From: Spirochaetota bacterium | GTDB taxonomy: Bacteria; Spirochaetota; Spirochaetia; DSM-27196; PWMO01 | NCBI GenBank assembly: GCA_009908925.1 | Contig: JAAAOH010000260.1 | Coordinates: forward strand, 1 to 26,180 | DNA length: 26,180 nt | Reading direction: 5' to 3' | In this document: positions 14,889 to 22,549 of the stretch, piece after piece | Numbering within the stretch: position 1 is the first letter of the stretch | Layout: the number at the start of each line of letters is the position of its first letter | Notes under the pieces: model-generated | What the model was told of the DNA's origin: nothing | The model's database searches: none | What the model saw: the letters and a program-made list of their open reading frames with translations, nothing else | Program-made: the position numbers and the translations under genes

Positions 14889-16292
14889 ATGCCCATGCGC
14901 TTCGATCGTCGGCGCTACCGACGAGTGCTCATGGCCGCGGCCGCCGTTCTTATCGCCGCGCTGGCGGGCCTAGTGGCGATATTCCTCTCATCGACAACAC
15001 TCGATGAGGCGCGCGAGCGCGGAAGCATCACCGTTCTCACTCAGAATACCCAGCACGCGTACTACCTGCTTCGGGGCGAGCCGGCGGGCTTCGAGTACGA
15101 GCTGGCAGCGGCCTTTGCCGACTCCCTCGGCGTGGAGCTTCAGGTGGAGACCCGCCCCTGGTCCGAGCTCATCCCCGCGCTGGAAGCCGGCGACGGTGAT
15201 TTCATTGCCGCCTCCCTCACCAGTAGCGAGGAGCGTCGGGACCGCGTCGCATTCTCGGATCCCTATCTCATTGTCAGGCAGCAGTTGATCGTCCACGCGT
15301 CCCGCCGCGGGGTCCGTGAGCTGGCGGACGTCAACGGCATGACCGTGCACGTGCGTGCGGGGACGAGCTACGAGAGCCGACTGCGCGAGCTCATCGCGGG
15401 AGGCCTTCAGGCAGAGCTGGTCGTTCATCGCGACCGGCCCACCGAGGACCTGATACGCGCAGTGGCGCGGGAGGAGATCGAGGCGACCGTCGCGGACACA
15501 CACGTGGCTCAACTCAACCGCCGATACTATCCCGATGTGCGGATCGCCCTGGCGCTCTCGGGTCCACAGCCTCTGGTATGGGCCGTGCGACAGGGCGACG
15601 GAGCGCTGCGGGCGGAGATAGACGACTTTTTCGAGTCAATCAAAGACGACGGCACTTTCGACCGCATCTATGAGCGCTACTACGGCGGAACGGACGTGTT
15701 CGACTACGTCGATATAAAGGTGTTCCACAGACGGCTGGAGACCCGCCTTCCCCGCTACGAGAAGATATTCCGGCGGGAGGCTGCCCGATACGGCTTCGAC
15801 TGGCGAATGATCGCGGCGATGGCCTATCAGGAGTCACATTATCACCCGCTTGCAACGAGCTATACGGGTGTACGCGGACTCATGCAGATCACATCGGTCA
15901 CCGCCGCGGAGCTCGGCGTCGAGAACCGCCTCGATCCGGAGCAGAGCATACGCGGCGGTGTGGCGTACCTGCATCAGCTCCATGAGCGCTTCGACGACAT
16001 CGAAAATCGGCGGGAGCGACTGCTCTTCGCGATGGCGTCTTATAACGTGGGCTACGGCCACGTGCGGGACGCTCAGGAGCTCGCGAGGCGGCGAGGGCTC
16101 GATCCGACAAGCTGGCAGTCCATGGAGGATACGCTGCCCCTGCTTTCCAACCCCGAGTATTACCGCGAGCTTCCCCATGGATATGCGCGCGGCCGCGAGC
16201 CCGTTCGCTATGTGAGTCGGATCCTCGAATACTACGACATTCTCAGGCGGCTCGAGCCGGAGCCCTCGCCTACAGCCGGCGCTCAAAATTGA
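14889..16292 (+). CDS. mltF: Membrane-bound lytic murein transglycosylase F
   Basis: Cleaves peptidoglycan glycan strands in the periplasm. From ATG 14889 it has 467 residues. A basic N terminus with one transmembrane/signal helix (about 15-33) comes first. A solute-binding-protein family 3 domain follows (about 45-265: ITVLTQNTQHAYYL, FEYELAAAFADSLGV, DRVAFSDPYLIVRQQ). The SLT catalytic domain runs from about 285 to 440. The catalytic Glu is in AYQESHYHPLATS (about 315), followed by GVRGLMQIT and AMASYNVGYGHVRDA. This two-domain order defines MltF. The open frame begins inside the tRNA, so the start must be later; 14889 or 14895 fits the signal region, though no ribosome site is visible. Its end overlaps the convergent barrel gene by 23 bases. 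Confidence 0.93.
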   Translation: MPMRFDRRRYRRVLMAAAAVLIAALAGLVAIFLSSTTLDEARERGSITVLTQNTQHAYYLLRGEPAGFEYELAAAFADSLGVELQVETRPWSELIPALEAGDGDFIAASLTSSEERRDRVAFSDPYLIVRQQLIVHASRRGVRELADVNGMTVHVRAGTSYESRLRELIAGGLQAELVVHRDRPTEDLIRAVAREEIEATVADTHVAQLNRRYYPDVRIALALSGPQPLVWAVRQGDGALRAEIDDFFESIKDDGTFDRIYERYYGGTDVFDYVDIKVFHRRLETRLPRYEKIFRREAARYGFDWRMIAAMAYQESHYHPLATSYTGVRGLMQITSVTAAELGVENRLDPEQSIRGGVAYLHQLHERFDDIENRRERLLFAMASYNVGYGHVRDAQELARRRGLDPTSWQSMEDTLPLLSNPEYYRELPHGYARGREPVRYVSRILEYYDILRRLEPEPSPTAGAQN

Positions 16293-17481
16293 AGAGCGTC
16301 GTGCGCAGATAGGCCACGGGCAGCCTCCCGAGCTCGAACGGCTGGGCCGCGGCAAGCGACACATCGAGATGAATTCGGCCACGGGATACCACGGCGCCGA
16401 TACCGAGTCCTGCACTTCCATAGTATGAAGGGCTCGAGTCGATCGGCAGCGATCGCTGCGTTACTGCGACATCACTGAACGTGAACACACGGTACTGGTG
16501 GATCGAGATTCGGCGTCGTTCCCGCGGAGAAAACGAGGTGTCGAGGCTGCGCAGGATGCGACGCGAGAGCTGCGTGGAGAGCATACCCACGCGCACCGCC
16601 TCTATCTCGTTCGGCGCGTATCCCCGGACGCTCTCGAAGCCGCCGAGCTGGTATATCTTCACGAGCTCTTCCCGCCAGATATCGATCAACGTGTCGAAGC
16701 TCACGTGTTCCTCTATGCTCCAGTTCTCCCCGAGCAGATAGCGAAACAGCAATCTGTTCTGAAGCTCGAGAGAAACGGGATTCTCGAAGCTGTTCCTGAA
16801 ACGCTCTGATACGGTGACCCGCCCGGCAACCCCGGAAACCTCGAGCTCCCGGTTCGGATCGACCGCCCTCATGTTGTCGTAGATGAGAAACACCCGTGGC
16901 ACGAGGTCTATCCCCTCGTCGACGAGCTCGTCCTCAGAAAGGCTCCACTGAAAAGTATCCGTCACCCCGAGCGCGCTTCCGACCCGGGTGTTCGGGAGCA
17001 CACCCACCGAGACCCGCGGCTCCACACCCCGGCGTCGTGAGACGAACTCCTCATCGGCGAACACATCGACACTGGTCGGGCTGAAGCGCGGGTCCACGTA
17101 GTCCTCGAAGTCCACGCGCTGGAAGAAGCGAAGCTCGGGCAGCACACGTCCGAGGTCGTAGGAGAACACCATCTCTCCGTTGATCTCGTTCCCGTTGACT
17201 GCGTAGCCGAGCGTGGTATCGATGCCGAAGCGGCCGAAGGTCAGCGGTATGGACTGAGTGATGGCCCCCGTCGGAAGCACGATTTCGAAGTCCGGACGCA
17301 CGTCCGCGCGGAACGTACTGAGCTCCACGCGGGGCTGTGTCGTCTCGCGGACAGCGCTATCATCTCGGTCGCCGTCTTCGCTGTCGCTCTGAGCCGAAAG
17401 CGGGGCAGAAAAGAGCCCCGTCAGCAGAAGCGGGAGCAGCAGGAAGAGCGGATGCCGTCTTCGGATACAGGGGCGTCGCAT
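16270..17481 (-). CDS. Outer-membrane beta-barrel, Omp85-like without POTRA domains
   Basis: A 403-residue outer-membrane protein. A signal peptide (Arg-rich start, Leu-rich core, likely cleavage near 30, LSAQ) precedes a short acidic segment and then alternating beta strands to the end. GGFESVRGY at about 280-288 matches the conserved VRGF/Y motif of loop 6 in BamA/TamA/FhaC barrels, and GSAGLGIGAVVSRGRIHLDV near the C terminus resembles the last strands of that superfamily. The roughly 20 residues between signal peptide and first strand leave no room for a POTRA domain. The last residue is Leu (FNFERRL), not the usual Phe. Function is unknown: assembly factor, porin or lipid-handling barrel are all possible. 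Upstream is a GC-rich spacer with no clear promoter. Confidence 0.75.
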   Translation of the reverse strand: MRRPCIRRRHPLFLLLPLLLTGLFSAPLSAQSDSEDGDRDDSAVRETTQPRVELSTFRADVRPDFEIVLPTGAITQSIPLTFGRFGIDTTLGYAVNGNEINGEMVFSYDLGRVLPELRFFQRVDFEDYVDPRFSPTSVDVFADEEFVSRRRGVEPRVSVGVLPNTRVGSALGVTDTFQWSLSEDELVDEGIDLVPRVFLIYDNMRAVDPNRELEVSGVAGRVTVSERFRNSFENPVSLELQNRLLFRYLLGENWSIEEHVSFDTLIDIWREELVKIYQLGGFESVRGYAPNEIEAVRVGMLSTQLSRRILRSLDTSFSPRERRRISIHQYRVFTFSDVAVTQRSLPIDSSPSYYGSAGLGIGAVVSRGRIHLDVSLAAAQPFELGRLPVAYLRTTLFNFERRL

Positions 17482-17549
17482 GCAGGGTCAGGCTACCACG
17501 CCTTCACCGCACGACGAAAGCCGGCGCTGAGGCCCCAACGCGCGGCCGA

Positions 17550-17590
17550 GCCGCCGACCGGAGGCGGCCGTCCCCTACCGGCCTCGCCGG
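17550..17590 (-). terminator. Two GC-rich hairpins behind cimA
   Basis: CCGGC-CTC-GCCGG (17578-17590) and GCCGCC-7-GGCGGC (17550-17568) follow the cimA stop on the minus strand. Neither has a U-run, so these are at best factor-dependent termination or RNA-end structures. The rest of the 116-base spacer to the barrel gene shows no recognisable site. Confidence 0.3.
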
Positions 17591-17597
17591 CTGCGGA

Positions 17598-19235
17598 TCA
17601 CCGCGTCGTTCGCTGAAGCGCCTCCTCGGCATGTGCCCGTGCGGTTCCCGCGCCGCGCTTGTGTACGAGAAGTCCGTACTCGATTCCGTCGGATACCGCC
17701 TGCCAGGACGCTTCGATGATGTTTGCCGACGCCCCGACGGTGCTCCAGCGCTCGCCGTCCAGGGTCATATCGACCAGCACCCTGGTTGTCGCGGCTGTTC
17801 CGTTTACACCGTCGAGGATGCGCACCTTGTAGTCGGCCAGCTTGACCTCATCAAAGCCGTCGACGACCGGCGAGAGAGCCTTACTGAGGGCACGGTAGAG
17901 GGCGTCCACGGGCCCGTTTCCCTCGCTCGCGGTGTGGTAGACATCCTCTCCGACCCTGACCTTGATGGTTGCTTCGGTTACCATGCCGCGGCCGTGGCGG
18001 TGCTCGACGATGGAGGTGTAGTCGATGAGCTCGAATGGCGCTTTGTATTCCTCTTCGCGGCGATGGAGCATCATGGCCACCGATGCCTCCGCAGCCTCGA
18101 AAGAGAACCCGCGGGCCTCGAGCTCTTTGATGCGCGCGAGCACATCGGCCACATCGCCGCCGGCCTCCATACCGAGCTCTTCCGCCTTGCTCAGCAGGTT
18201 TCCGCGACCGGAGAGCTCGCTCACGACGATGCGCATCTCGTTCCCCACCAGTTCCGGATCGATGTGCTGATAGGAGAGCGGGTTCCGCCGCATCGCGGCC
18301 ACATGAATCCCGCCCTTGTGGGCGAAGGCGCTGCGGCCGACGTAGGCTGCATGGTCATCGGGCGGGAGGTTCGCAACCTCGGCGACGAAGTGTGCGGTGT
18401 CAAACACCTCGGCGAGGCGCCCGTCGGGCAGGCACTGCGCCCCCATCTTGAGCTCGAGGTCCGGCATGATGGAGCAGAGATTCGCGTTTCCGCAGCGCTC
18501 TCCATACCCGTTCATGGTGCCCTGCACGTGCACGGCGCCCTGTCGCACGGCTGCAAGCGAGTTCGCCACCCCGAGCTCCCCGTCGTTGTGGGCGTGCATA
18601 CCGAGCGGGGTCTCCGGAAGTCGGGCACGAACCGACCGGAAGGCCTCCTCGATATCCCAGGGCAACCTCCCACCGTTGGTGTCACAGAGAACCAGGACCT
18701 CCGCCCCGGCACGCGCCGCCGCGGCGAGTGTTTCCAGGGCGTAGTCCGGATCGGCGGCAAACCCGTCGAAGAAATGCTCCGCATCGTAGACCACGCGTCG
18801 GCCCTGAGAGAGGAGGTACGCAACGCTTTCCTCGATGAGCCGAAGATTCTCCCTCTCGTCGGTGCGCAGCACGTCGCTCACGTGAAGGGTCCAGCTCTTG
18901 CCCACGACGGTGCATACCGGCGTCTCGGCATCGAGGAGGGCATGGATGTTTGCATCCTCCTCCGGCCGCTTGCCAACGCGCGCGGTCGACCCGAAGGCCG
19001 CAACCGCGGCGGTGGTCCAGGTCATCTCGCGGGCCCGGTCGAAGAACCCTGCGTCCTTCGGATTGCTTCCCGGCCATCCGCCCTCGATAAAGGCGACGCC
19101 GAGCTGGTCGAGGCGCTGCGCGATACGCAGCTTGTCATCGAGAGACAGCGAGAGCCCCTCGCGCTGCGTACCGTCGCGAAGCGTCGTGTCGTAGATATCA
19201 ACTCGTCGTGTCGTGTCTGTCGTCGTGTCTGCCAT
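17598..19235 (-). CDS. cimA: (R)-citramalate synthase
   Basis: Condenses pyruvate with acetyl-CoA to citramalate, the first step of the threonine-independent route to isoleucine. From ATG 19235 it has 545 residues, the usual CimA length. The N-terminal TIM barrel opens with VDIYDTTLRDGTQREGLS; LGMHAHNDGELGVANSL holds metal-binding histidines and GTMNGYGERCGNANL is the HMGL signature. The C-terminal LeuA-type allosteric domain (about 400-525) has EATIKVRVGEDVYHTASEGN. In characterised citramalate synthases this domain binds isoleucine. The start has GGAGG about six bases upstream. It follows ilvN after a 170-base leader that holds an Ile-rich leader peptide, a hairpin and an intrinsic terminator. 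Homocitrate or isopropylmalate synthase is less likely on sequence and context. Confidence 0.95.
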   Translation of the reverse strand: MADTTTDTTRRVDIYDTTLRDGTQREGLSLSLDDKLRIAQRLDQLGVAFIEGGWPGSNPKDAGFFDRAREMTWTTAAVAAFGSTARVGKRPEEDANIHALLDAETPVCTVVGKSWTLHVSDVLRTDERENLRLIEESVAYLLSQGRRVVYDAEHFFDGFAADPDYALETLAAAARAGAEVLVLCDTNGGRLPWDIEEAFRSVRARLPETPLGMHAHNDGELGVANSLAAVRQGAVHVQGTMNGYGERCGNANLCSIMPDLELKMGAQCLPDGRLAEVFDTAHFVAEVANLPPDDHAAYVGRSAFAHKGGIHVAAMRRNPLSYQHIDPELVGNEMRIVVSELSGRGNLLSKAEELGMEAGGDVADVLARIKELEARGFSFEAAEASVAMMLHRREEEYKAPFELIDYTSIVEHRHGRGMVTEATIKVRVGEDVYHTASEGNGPVDALYRALSKALSPVVDGFDEVKLADYKVRILDGVNGTAATTRVLVDMTLDGERWSTVGASANIIEASWQAVSDGIEYGLLVHKRGAGTARAHAEEALQRTTR

Positions 19236-19286
19236 CGTTTCCTCCGTGGTGTCGTGTTTCCCGGCCCCGAGCCTGTGCCAGGGCAC

Positions 19287-19325
19287 AAAAAAACCGGGTC
19301 GAGAGTGTACACTCTGCAAACCCGG
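19287..19325 (-). terminator. Intrinsic terminator in the cimA leader (attenuator)
   Basis: On the minus strand CCGGGT (19325-19320) pairs with ACCCGG (19299-19294). Inside the hairpin is the perfect palindrome AGAGTGTACACTCT, and seven T follow (19293-19287). It lies within the ilvBN-cimA transcript, about 50 bases before the cimA ATG, so transcription must get past it to express cimA. Confidence 0.85.
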
Positions 19326-19329
19326 CCCT

Positions 19330-19362
19330 GGGATGCTCACCGCCCGACGGCGGCAGCATCCC
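19330..19362 (-). promoter_or_regulatory. Attenuator hairpin 1 (pause/protector stem)
   Basis: GGGATGCT (19362-19355) pairs with AGCATCCC (19337-19330), and an inner CCGCC/GGCGG stem extends it. It begins at the last base of the leader stop codon. Part of its 3' arm (GCA and CCC within 19336-19330) can instead pair with GGG and TGC at 19323-19316, which overlaps the terminator stem. That gives a possible, rather weak, antiterminator. Confidence 0.7.
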
Positions 19363-19409
19363 TATGGAATAATGATGCTCTCGTGTGTGAGATATCTCGC
19401 TCTGCTCAT
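19362..19409 (-). CDS. Isoleucine-rich attenuation leader peptide of cimA
   Basis: Fifteen codons encode MSRARYLTHESIIIP and then TAG. The ATG overlaps the ilvN stop as ATGA (19409-19406), so ribosomes finishing ilvN can restart here. Three consecutive isoleucine codons (ATC ATT ATT, 19376-19368) come just before Pro-stop, and hairpin 1 begins at the stop codon. A ribosome stalled at those codons would cover the 5' arm of hairpin 1 (19362-19355). The ilvB and ilvN products serve all branched-chain amino acids whereas CimA serves only isoleucine, so the sensing residue fits the gene it controls. No independent ribosome site is seen. The interpretation rests on geometry, not on homology. Confidence 0.75.
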   Translation of the reverse strand: MSRARYLTHESIIIP

Positions 19410-19954
19410 ACCTGCTGCTCCTCGGGTACCCGAGCGCTTACGAACTCCGGGCTTACCGGCGGCGCATTGGGTCCGCGCGACATGGCAACGATACCGGTTC
19501 GCACCAGCTCGATGATGCCATAGGGCCGGACAGCACCGATGAAGCTGTCGAGCTTACCTTCGTCCCCGGTTATCTCCACGATGATGGATTCGGGGTTGAA
19601 GTCCACCACCTGCGCCCGGTAGATCTCGACGATCTGCAGGAGCTCCGAGCGGGTGTCCGGACTTGTTGCCACCTTTACCAGCGCCAGATCGCGCGCGACG
19701 GAGGGATGCGGTGTGACATCCTCCACGCGAATCACGTTTACCAACTTGTAGAGATTGGCCTCTATCCGCGTGGCCGTCAGGTGATCCGCCTCGAGGCAGA
19801 TGGTCATTCGCGAAACCCCCTCCTGATGGGTGTGTCCCACGGTGAGGGAATCGATATTGAAGCCCCGTCGCCGAAAGAGCGACGCGACCCTGTTGAGCAC
19901 GCCGGGCTTATCCTCGACGTACACGGCAAACATTCTCATTACGGTGTCAGTCAT
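19406..19954 (-). CDS. ilvN: Acetolactate synthase small (regulatory) subunit
   Basis: Regulatory subunit that activates IlvB and confers valine feedback inhibition. The 182 residues are of the long IlvN/IlvH type. An N-terminal ACT domain (about 7-80: FAVYVEDKPGVLNRVASLF, RRGFNIDSLTVGHT, SRMTICLEAD) is followed by a C-terminal ALS_ss domain (VDFNPESIIVEITGDEGKLD, YGIIELVRTGIVAMSRG). ATG 19954 has AGGAGG four bases before it. It lies 24 bases after ilvB. The TGA stop overlaps the ATG of the Ile-rich leader peptide. Confidence 0.97.
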   Translation of the reverse strand: MTDTVMRMFAVYVEDKPGVLNRVASLFRRRGFNIDSLTVGHTHQEGVSRMTICLEADHLTATRIEANLYKLVNVIRVEDVTPHPSVARDLALVKVATSPDTRSELLQIVEIYRAQVVDFNPESIIVEITGDEGKLDSFIGAVRPYGIIELVRTGIVAMSRGPNAPPVSPEFVSARVPEEQQV

Positions 19955-19978
19955 GGCTTCCTCCTGGGCCTCGTCGCA

Positions 19979-21700
19979 TCACATCGCGTCGCCGGCGGTC
20001 TCCACCAGCGGATTCTCCGACTGCGGTCGTCGAATCATGTTCTGGAGATCGTTTCCGCTTGGGACCATCGGATACACGGTGTCTTCCTGCTCGACGCGAA
20101 AGTCGACGACGACGGTGCCACTGGTGCTCTCGGCTTTGCGGATCGTCGCCTCCACCTCACCCCGGCTCTCGCAGCGCATCCCGGTTAGCCCGTGGGCCTC
20201 GGCGAGCTTGACGAAGTCGGGGTTCCTCATCGGGGTGGCGGAGTAGCGCTTATCGTAGAAGAACTCCTGCCACTGACGCACCATTCCGAGGAAGTTGTTG
20301 TTGATGATTGCAATATTGACGTCCAGGCCCTCCTGCGCGCATGTGGAGAGCTCTGCGGCGGTCATCTGGAACCCACCGTCGCCGGCGACGACCCAGACCT
20401 GCTTGTTCGGCTGGCCGAACTTCGCCCCGATACCCGCGGGGAGCGCAAAGCCCATCGTACCGAGGCCGCCCGAGGTTATGTGGTGCATAGGCAGATTGTG
20501 CGCGTAGTACTGTGCCGCCCACATCTGGTGCTGACCTACGTCGGTGACGAGCACCGCTTTTCCGCCGGTGTAATACGACAGGTCGTTTATCACATGTGCG
20601 GCGTAGAGGTGACCGTTATCGGGCAGGCGCTGGATGTCCCGTACCGAGGCTTCTCCCCGGAGATCGGACAGCCTCGAAAGCCAGTCCGCCCGCGGTTGAG
20701 CCTGTACCATCGGCGTGAGCCTGTCGAGTGTGTCACGGAGGTCGCCGACGATGCCCACATCCGCGCGTACGTTTTTGTTGATCTCGGTGGGGTCGATATC
20801 GATGTGGATCTTGCGCGCGGCCTGCGCGTAGGTCTTGATATTGCCGGTCACCCGGTCGTCGAAGCGCATGCCGAGGGCGATCAGGAGGTCCGCCTCCTGG
20901 ATTGCCTGGTTGACCCACGACTCCCCGTGCATGCCCATCATTCCCTGGTTCAGCGGATGGTCGATGGGAAATCCGCCGAGTCCGAGGAGGGTCATGCCGG
21001 CCGGCACATTGGCCTTCTCCACTAACTTGCGAAGAGCCTCCTCGGCGCCGGACATCATGATGCCGTGGCCGGCAAGGATTACCGGGCGCTCAGCCTCGTC
21101 GATCATACGGGCGGCCCGTTCGAACTCACCGGTAGGAGCGCTGAGGTCCGGCCGATAGCCGGGCATGCGCACCGGTTCGAGGTTCGGTGACCAGTCGATC
21201 TCCGCCTGCTGCGCGTCCTTTGTAATGTCCACGAGCACGGGACCGGGGCGCCCGGAGCGCGCGATGTAGAAGGCTTCCCGCAGCGCGGATTCCAGATCCG
21301 CCGGGTCCGTAACAAGGTAATTATGCTTGGTAATCGGCAGGGTTACGCCGGTAACGTCCGTTTCCTGAAATGCGTCTGAACCGATCGCCGGCCCGGGTAC
21401 CTGCCCCGTGATGCAGACCATGGGCGATGAGTCCATCATTGCCGTTGCGATTCCGGTGACCAGATTCGTGGCCCCCGGACCCGATGTCGCCATTGCAACG
21501 CCGACCTTTCCGGTCGCGCGCGCGTACCCGTCCGCCATGTGGGCCGCCCCCTGCTCGTGGCGCACCAATACGTGTCGTATCGGATACTCCAGCATGGCGT
21601 CGTACGCGGGTAGAATGGCGCCACCTGGATAGCCGAATACGACTTCCACACCCTCGCGAACGAGTGTTTCCCAGATGATCTGAGAGCCTTTCCTCCGCAT
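19979..21700 (-). CDS. ilvB: Acetolactate synthase large (catalytic) subunit
   Basis: ThDP-, FAD- and Mg-dependent enzyme forming acetolactate (Val/Leu) and acetohydroxybutyrate (Ile). The 573 residues match the family. FGYPGGAILPAYDAM and the catalytic Glu in LVRHEQGAAHMADGYAR lie near the N terminus, TSGPGATNLVTGIA follows, and the ThDP motif runs from GDGGFQMTAAEL to INNNFLGMVRQWQ near the C terminus. ATG 21700 has AGGAGG five bases upstream. It heads ilvB-ilvN-cimA, with an AT-rich promoter zone about 70-100 bases upstream. Confidence 0.97.
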   Translation of the reverse strand: MRRKGSQIIWETLVREGVEVVFGYPGGAILPAYDAMLEYPIRHVLVRHEQGAAHMADGYARATGKVGVAMATSGPGATNLVTGIATAMMDSSPMVCITGQVPGPAIGSDAFQETDVTGVTLPITKHNYLVTDPADLESALREAFYIARSGRPGPVLVDITKDAQQAEIDWSPNLEPVRMPGYRPDLSAPTGEFERAARMIDEAERPVILAGHGIMMSGAEEALRKLVEKANVPAGMTLLGLGGFPIDHPLNQGMMGMHGESWVNQAIQEADLLIALGMRFDDRVTGNIKTYAQAARKIHIDIDPTEINKNVRADVGIVGDLRDTLDRLTPMVQAQPRADWLSRLSDLRGEASVRDIQRLPDNGHLYAAHVINDLSYYTGGKAVLVTDVGQHQMWAAQYYAHNLPMHHITSGGLGTMGFALPAGIGAKFGQPNKQVWVVAGDGGFQMTAAELSTCAQEGLDVNIAIINNNFLGMVRQWQEFFYDKRYSATPMRNPDFVKLAEAHGLTGMRCESRGEVEATIRKAESTSGTVVVDFRVEQEDTVYPMVPSGNDLQNMIRRPQSENPLVETAGDAM

Positions 21701-21772
21701 ACGAACCTCCTCTTGTCCTCTCGTCGTGCCTATGGCGCCGCCACGGGGCGCACCATGAGGATAGTTTGGTGA

Positions 21773-21801
21773 ACGCTATGGATCATTAACGAATTAGTCA
21801 A
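21773..21801 (-). promoter_or_regulatory. Probable promoter of ilvBN-cimA
   Basis: TTGACT (21801-21796), a 17-base spacer and TAGCGT (21778-21773), within a markedly AT-rich stretch (about 21765-21845). The leader to ilvB is about 65 bases, and no terminator or attenuator is visible in it. Confidence 0.5.
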
Positions 21802-21890
21802 GGAATATATGCAAAAAGATTGGAAAAAACCGTAAACTCATACGAAATGCGGGATCGGCGCGCATTGGCGCGGGCGGACGGCGCCGGCCC

Positions 21891-22547
21891 CTACTGCTGC
21901 TTGCGGCGTGAGTGAACGAAGCGGGCGAAGTCGTTTATGTTCTTGACGAGGATGTGGTCCTGCAGAATCTCCACTCGCCGTTGAGAGGCAAAGTGGTTCA
22001 ACACTTCTCGGCTCTTCTCGGGTGATATCCCTGCCCAGTGGGCAACATCGTCCGCGGTGGTATAGAACCTCCGCTCGTCGCTTTCCTCTTCCGCCTCGGT
22101 TGTTCGCTGTTCGTCCTGCAACTCGTTGAGCATCAGGAAGACGTCGGCAACCTTTGCCTGCTCGTCCTCGAGGGTAAGAATCATGAACCGGCGCCGCTGG
22201 TCGTATATGCGCTTGGTGAGCAGCTTCAGAAGCTTGAGAGCGATCTGCGGATTTCCGCGCAGCAGGATCTCGAAGTTCTCGCGGTTGAACTCCAGGGCCC
22301 GGACCGGATCGAGAGCCATCGCGTTTGCCGAGCGTGGAGCCTCTTCGAGGATAGCCATCTCCCCGAAGATCTCTCCAGGTTGGAGTATGTCGATGGTCTT
22401 CTCGATGTCGCCAATGATCTTCGAGATTTGAACGCGTCCCTCCTGGATCAGGTAGAAGGAATCCCCCGGCTCGTATTCACAGAAAATGAGGTCTCCCTTT
22501 CTGAGGTTCACCGCAAAGCGTTGGAAGGCCTGCGAGTTCAGCTCCAT
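21891..22547 (-). CDS. Crp/Fnr-family cyclic-nucleotide-binding transcription regulator
   Basis: A 218-residue protein. The N-terminal cyclic-nucleotide-binding domain covers about 10-115. Its phosphate-binding cassette GEIFGEMAILEEAPRSANAMA keeps the Glu and the Arg-Ser expected for real cAMP/cGMP binding. A long helix (LLKLLTKRIYDQRRRF) leads to a C-terminal winged helix (about 155-210: TTADDVAHWAGISPEKSREVLNHF), so DNA binding is likely. It starts two bases after the stop of the TPR-containing partner (TGA GC ATG) and is surely cotranscribed with it. Targets are unknown. The downstream spacer (21701-21890) holds small GC hairpins, but I see no convincing terminator for this gene. Confidence 0.9.
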   Translation of the reverse strand: MELNSQAFQRFAVNLRKGDLIFCEYEPGDSFYLIQEGRVQISKIIGDIEKTIDILQPGEIFGEMAILEEAPRSANAMALDPVRALEFNRENFEILLRGNPQIALKLLKLLTKRIYDQRRRFMILTLEDEQAKVADVFLMLNELQDEQRTTEAEEESDERRFYTTADDVAHWAGISPEKSREVLNHFASQRRVEILQDHILVKNINDFARFVHSRRKQQ

Positions 22548-22549
22548 GC

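Noticed and set aside
17337..19523. A 728-codon plus-strand open frame opposite cimA and part of the barrel gene
   Set aside because: It is antisense to strongly recognised genes, has no family motif, and arises from GC-rich codon bias; no promoter or ribosome site supports it.
21730..21756. Short frame MVRPVAAP in the ilvB leader, with two valine codons, considered as a second attenuator
   Set aside because: No ribosome site, no run of control codons, and no terminator hairpin with U-run follows before ilvB.
21836..21890. GC-rich inverted repeats after the Crp-like gene, considered as a terminator
   Set aside because: Stems are short and overlapping, and the T-run on that strand lies well away from them.
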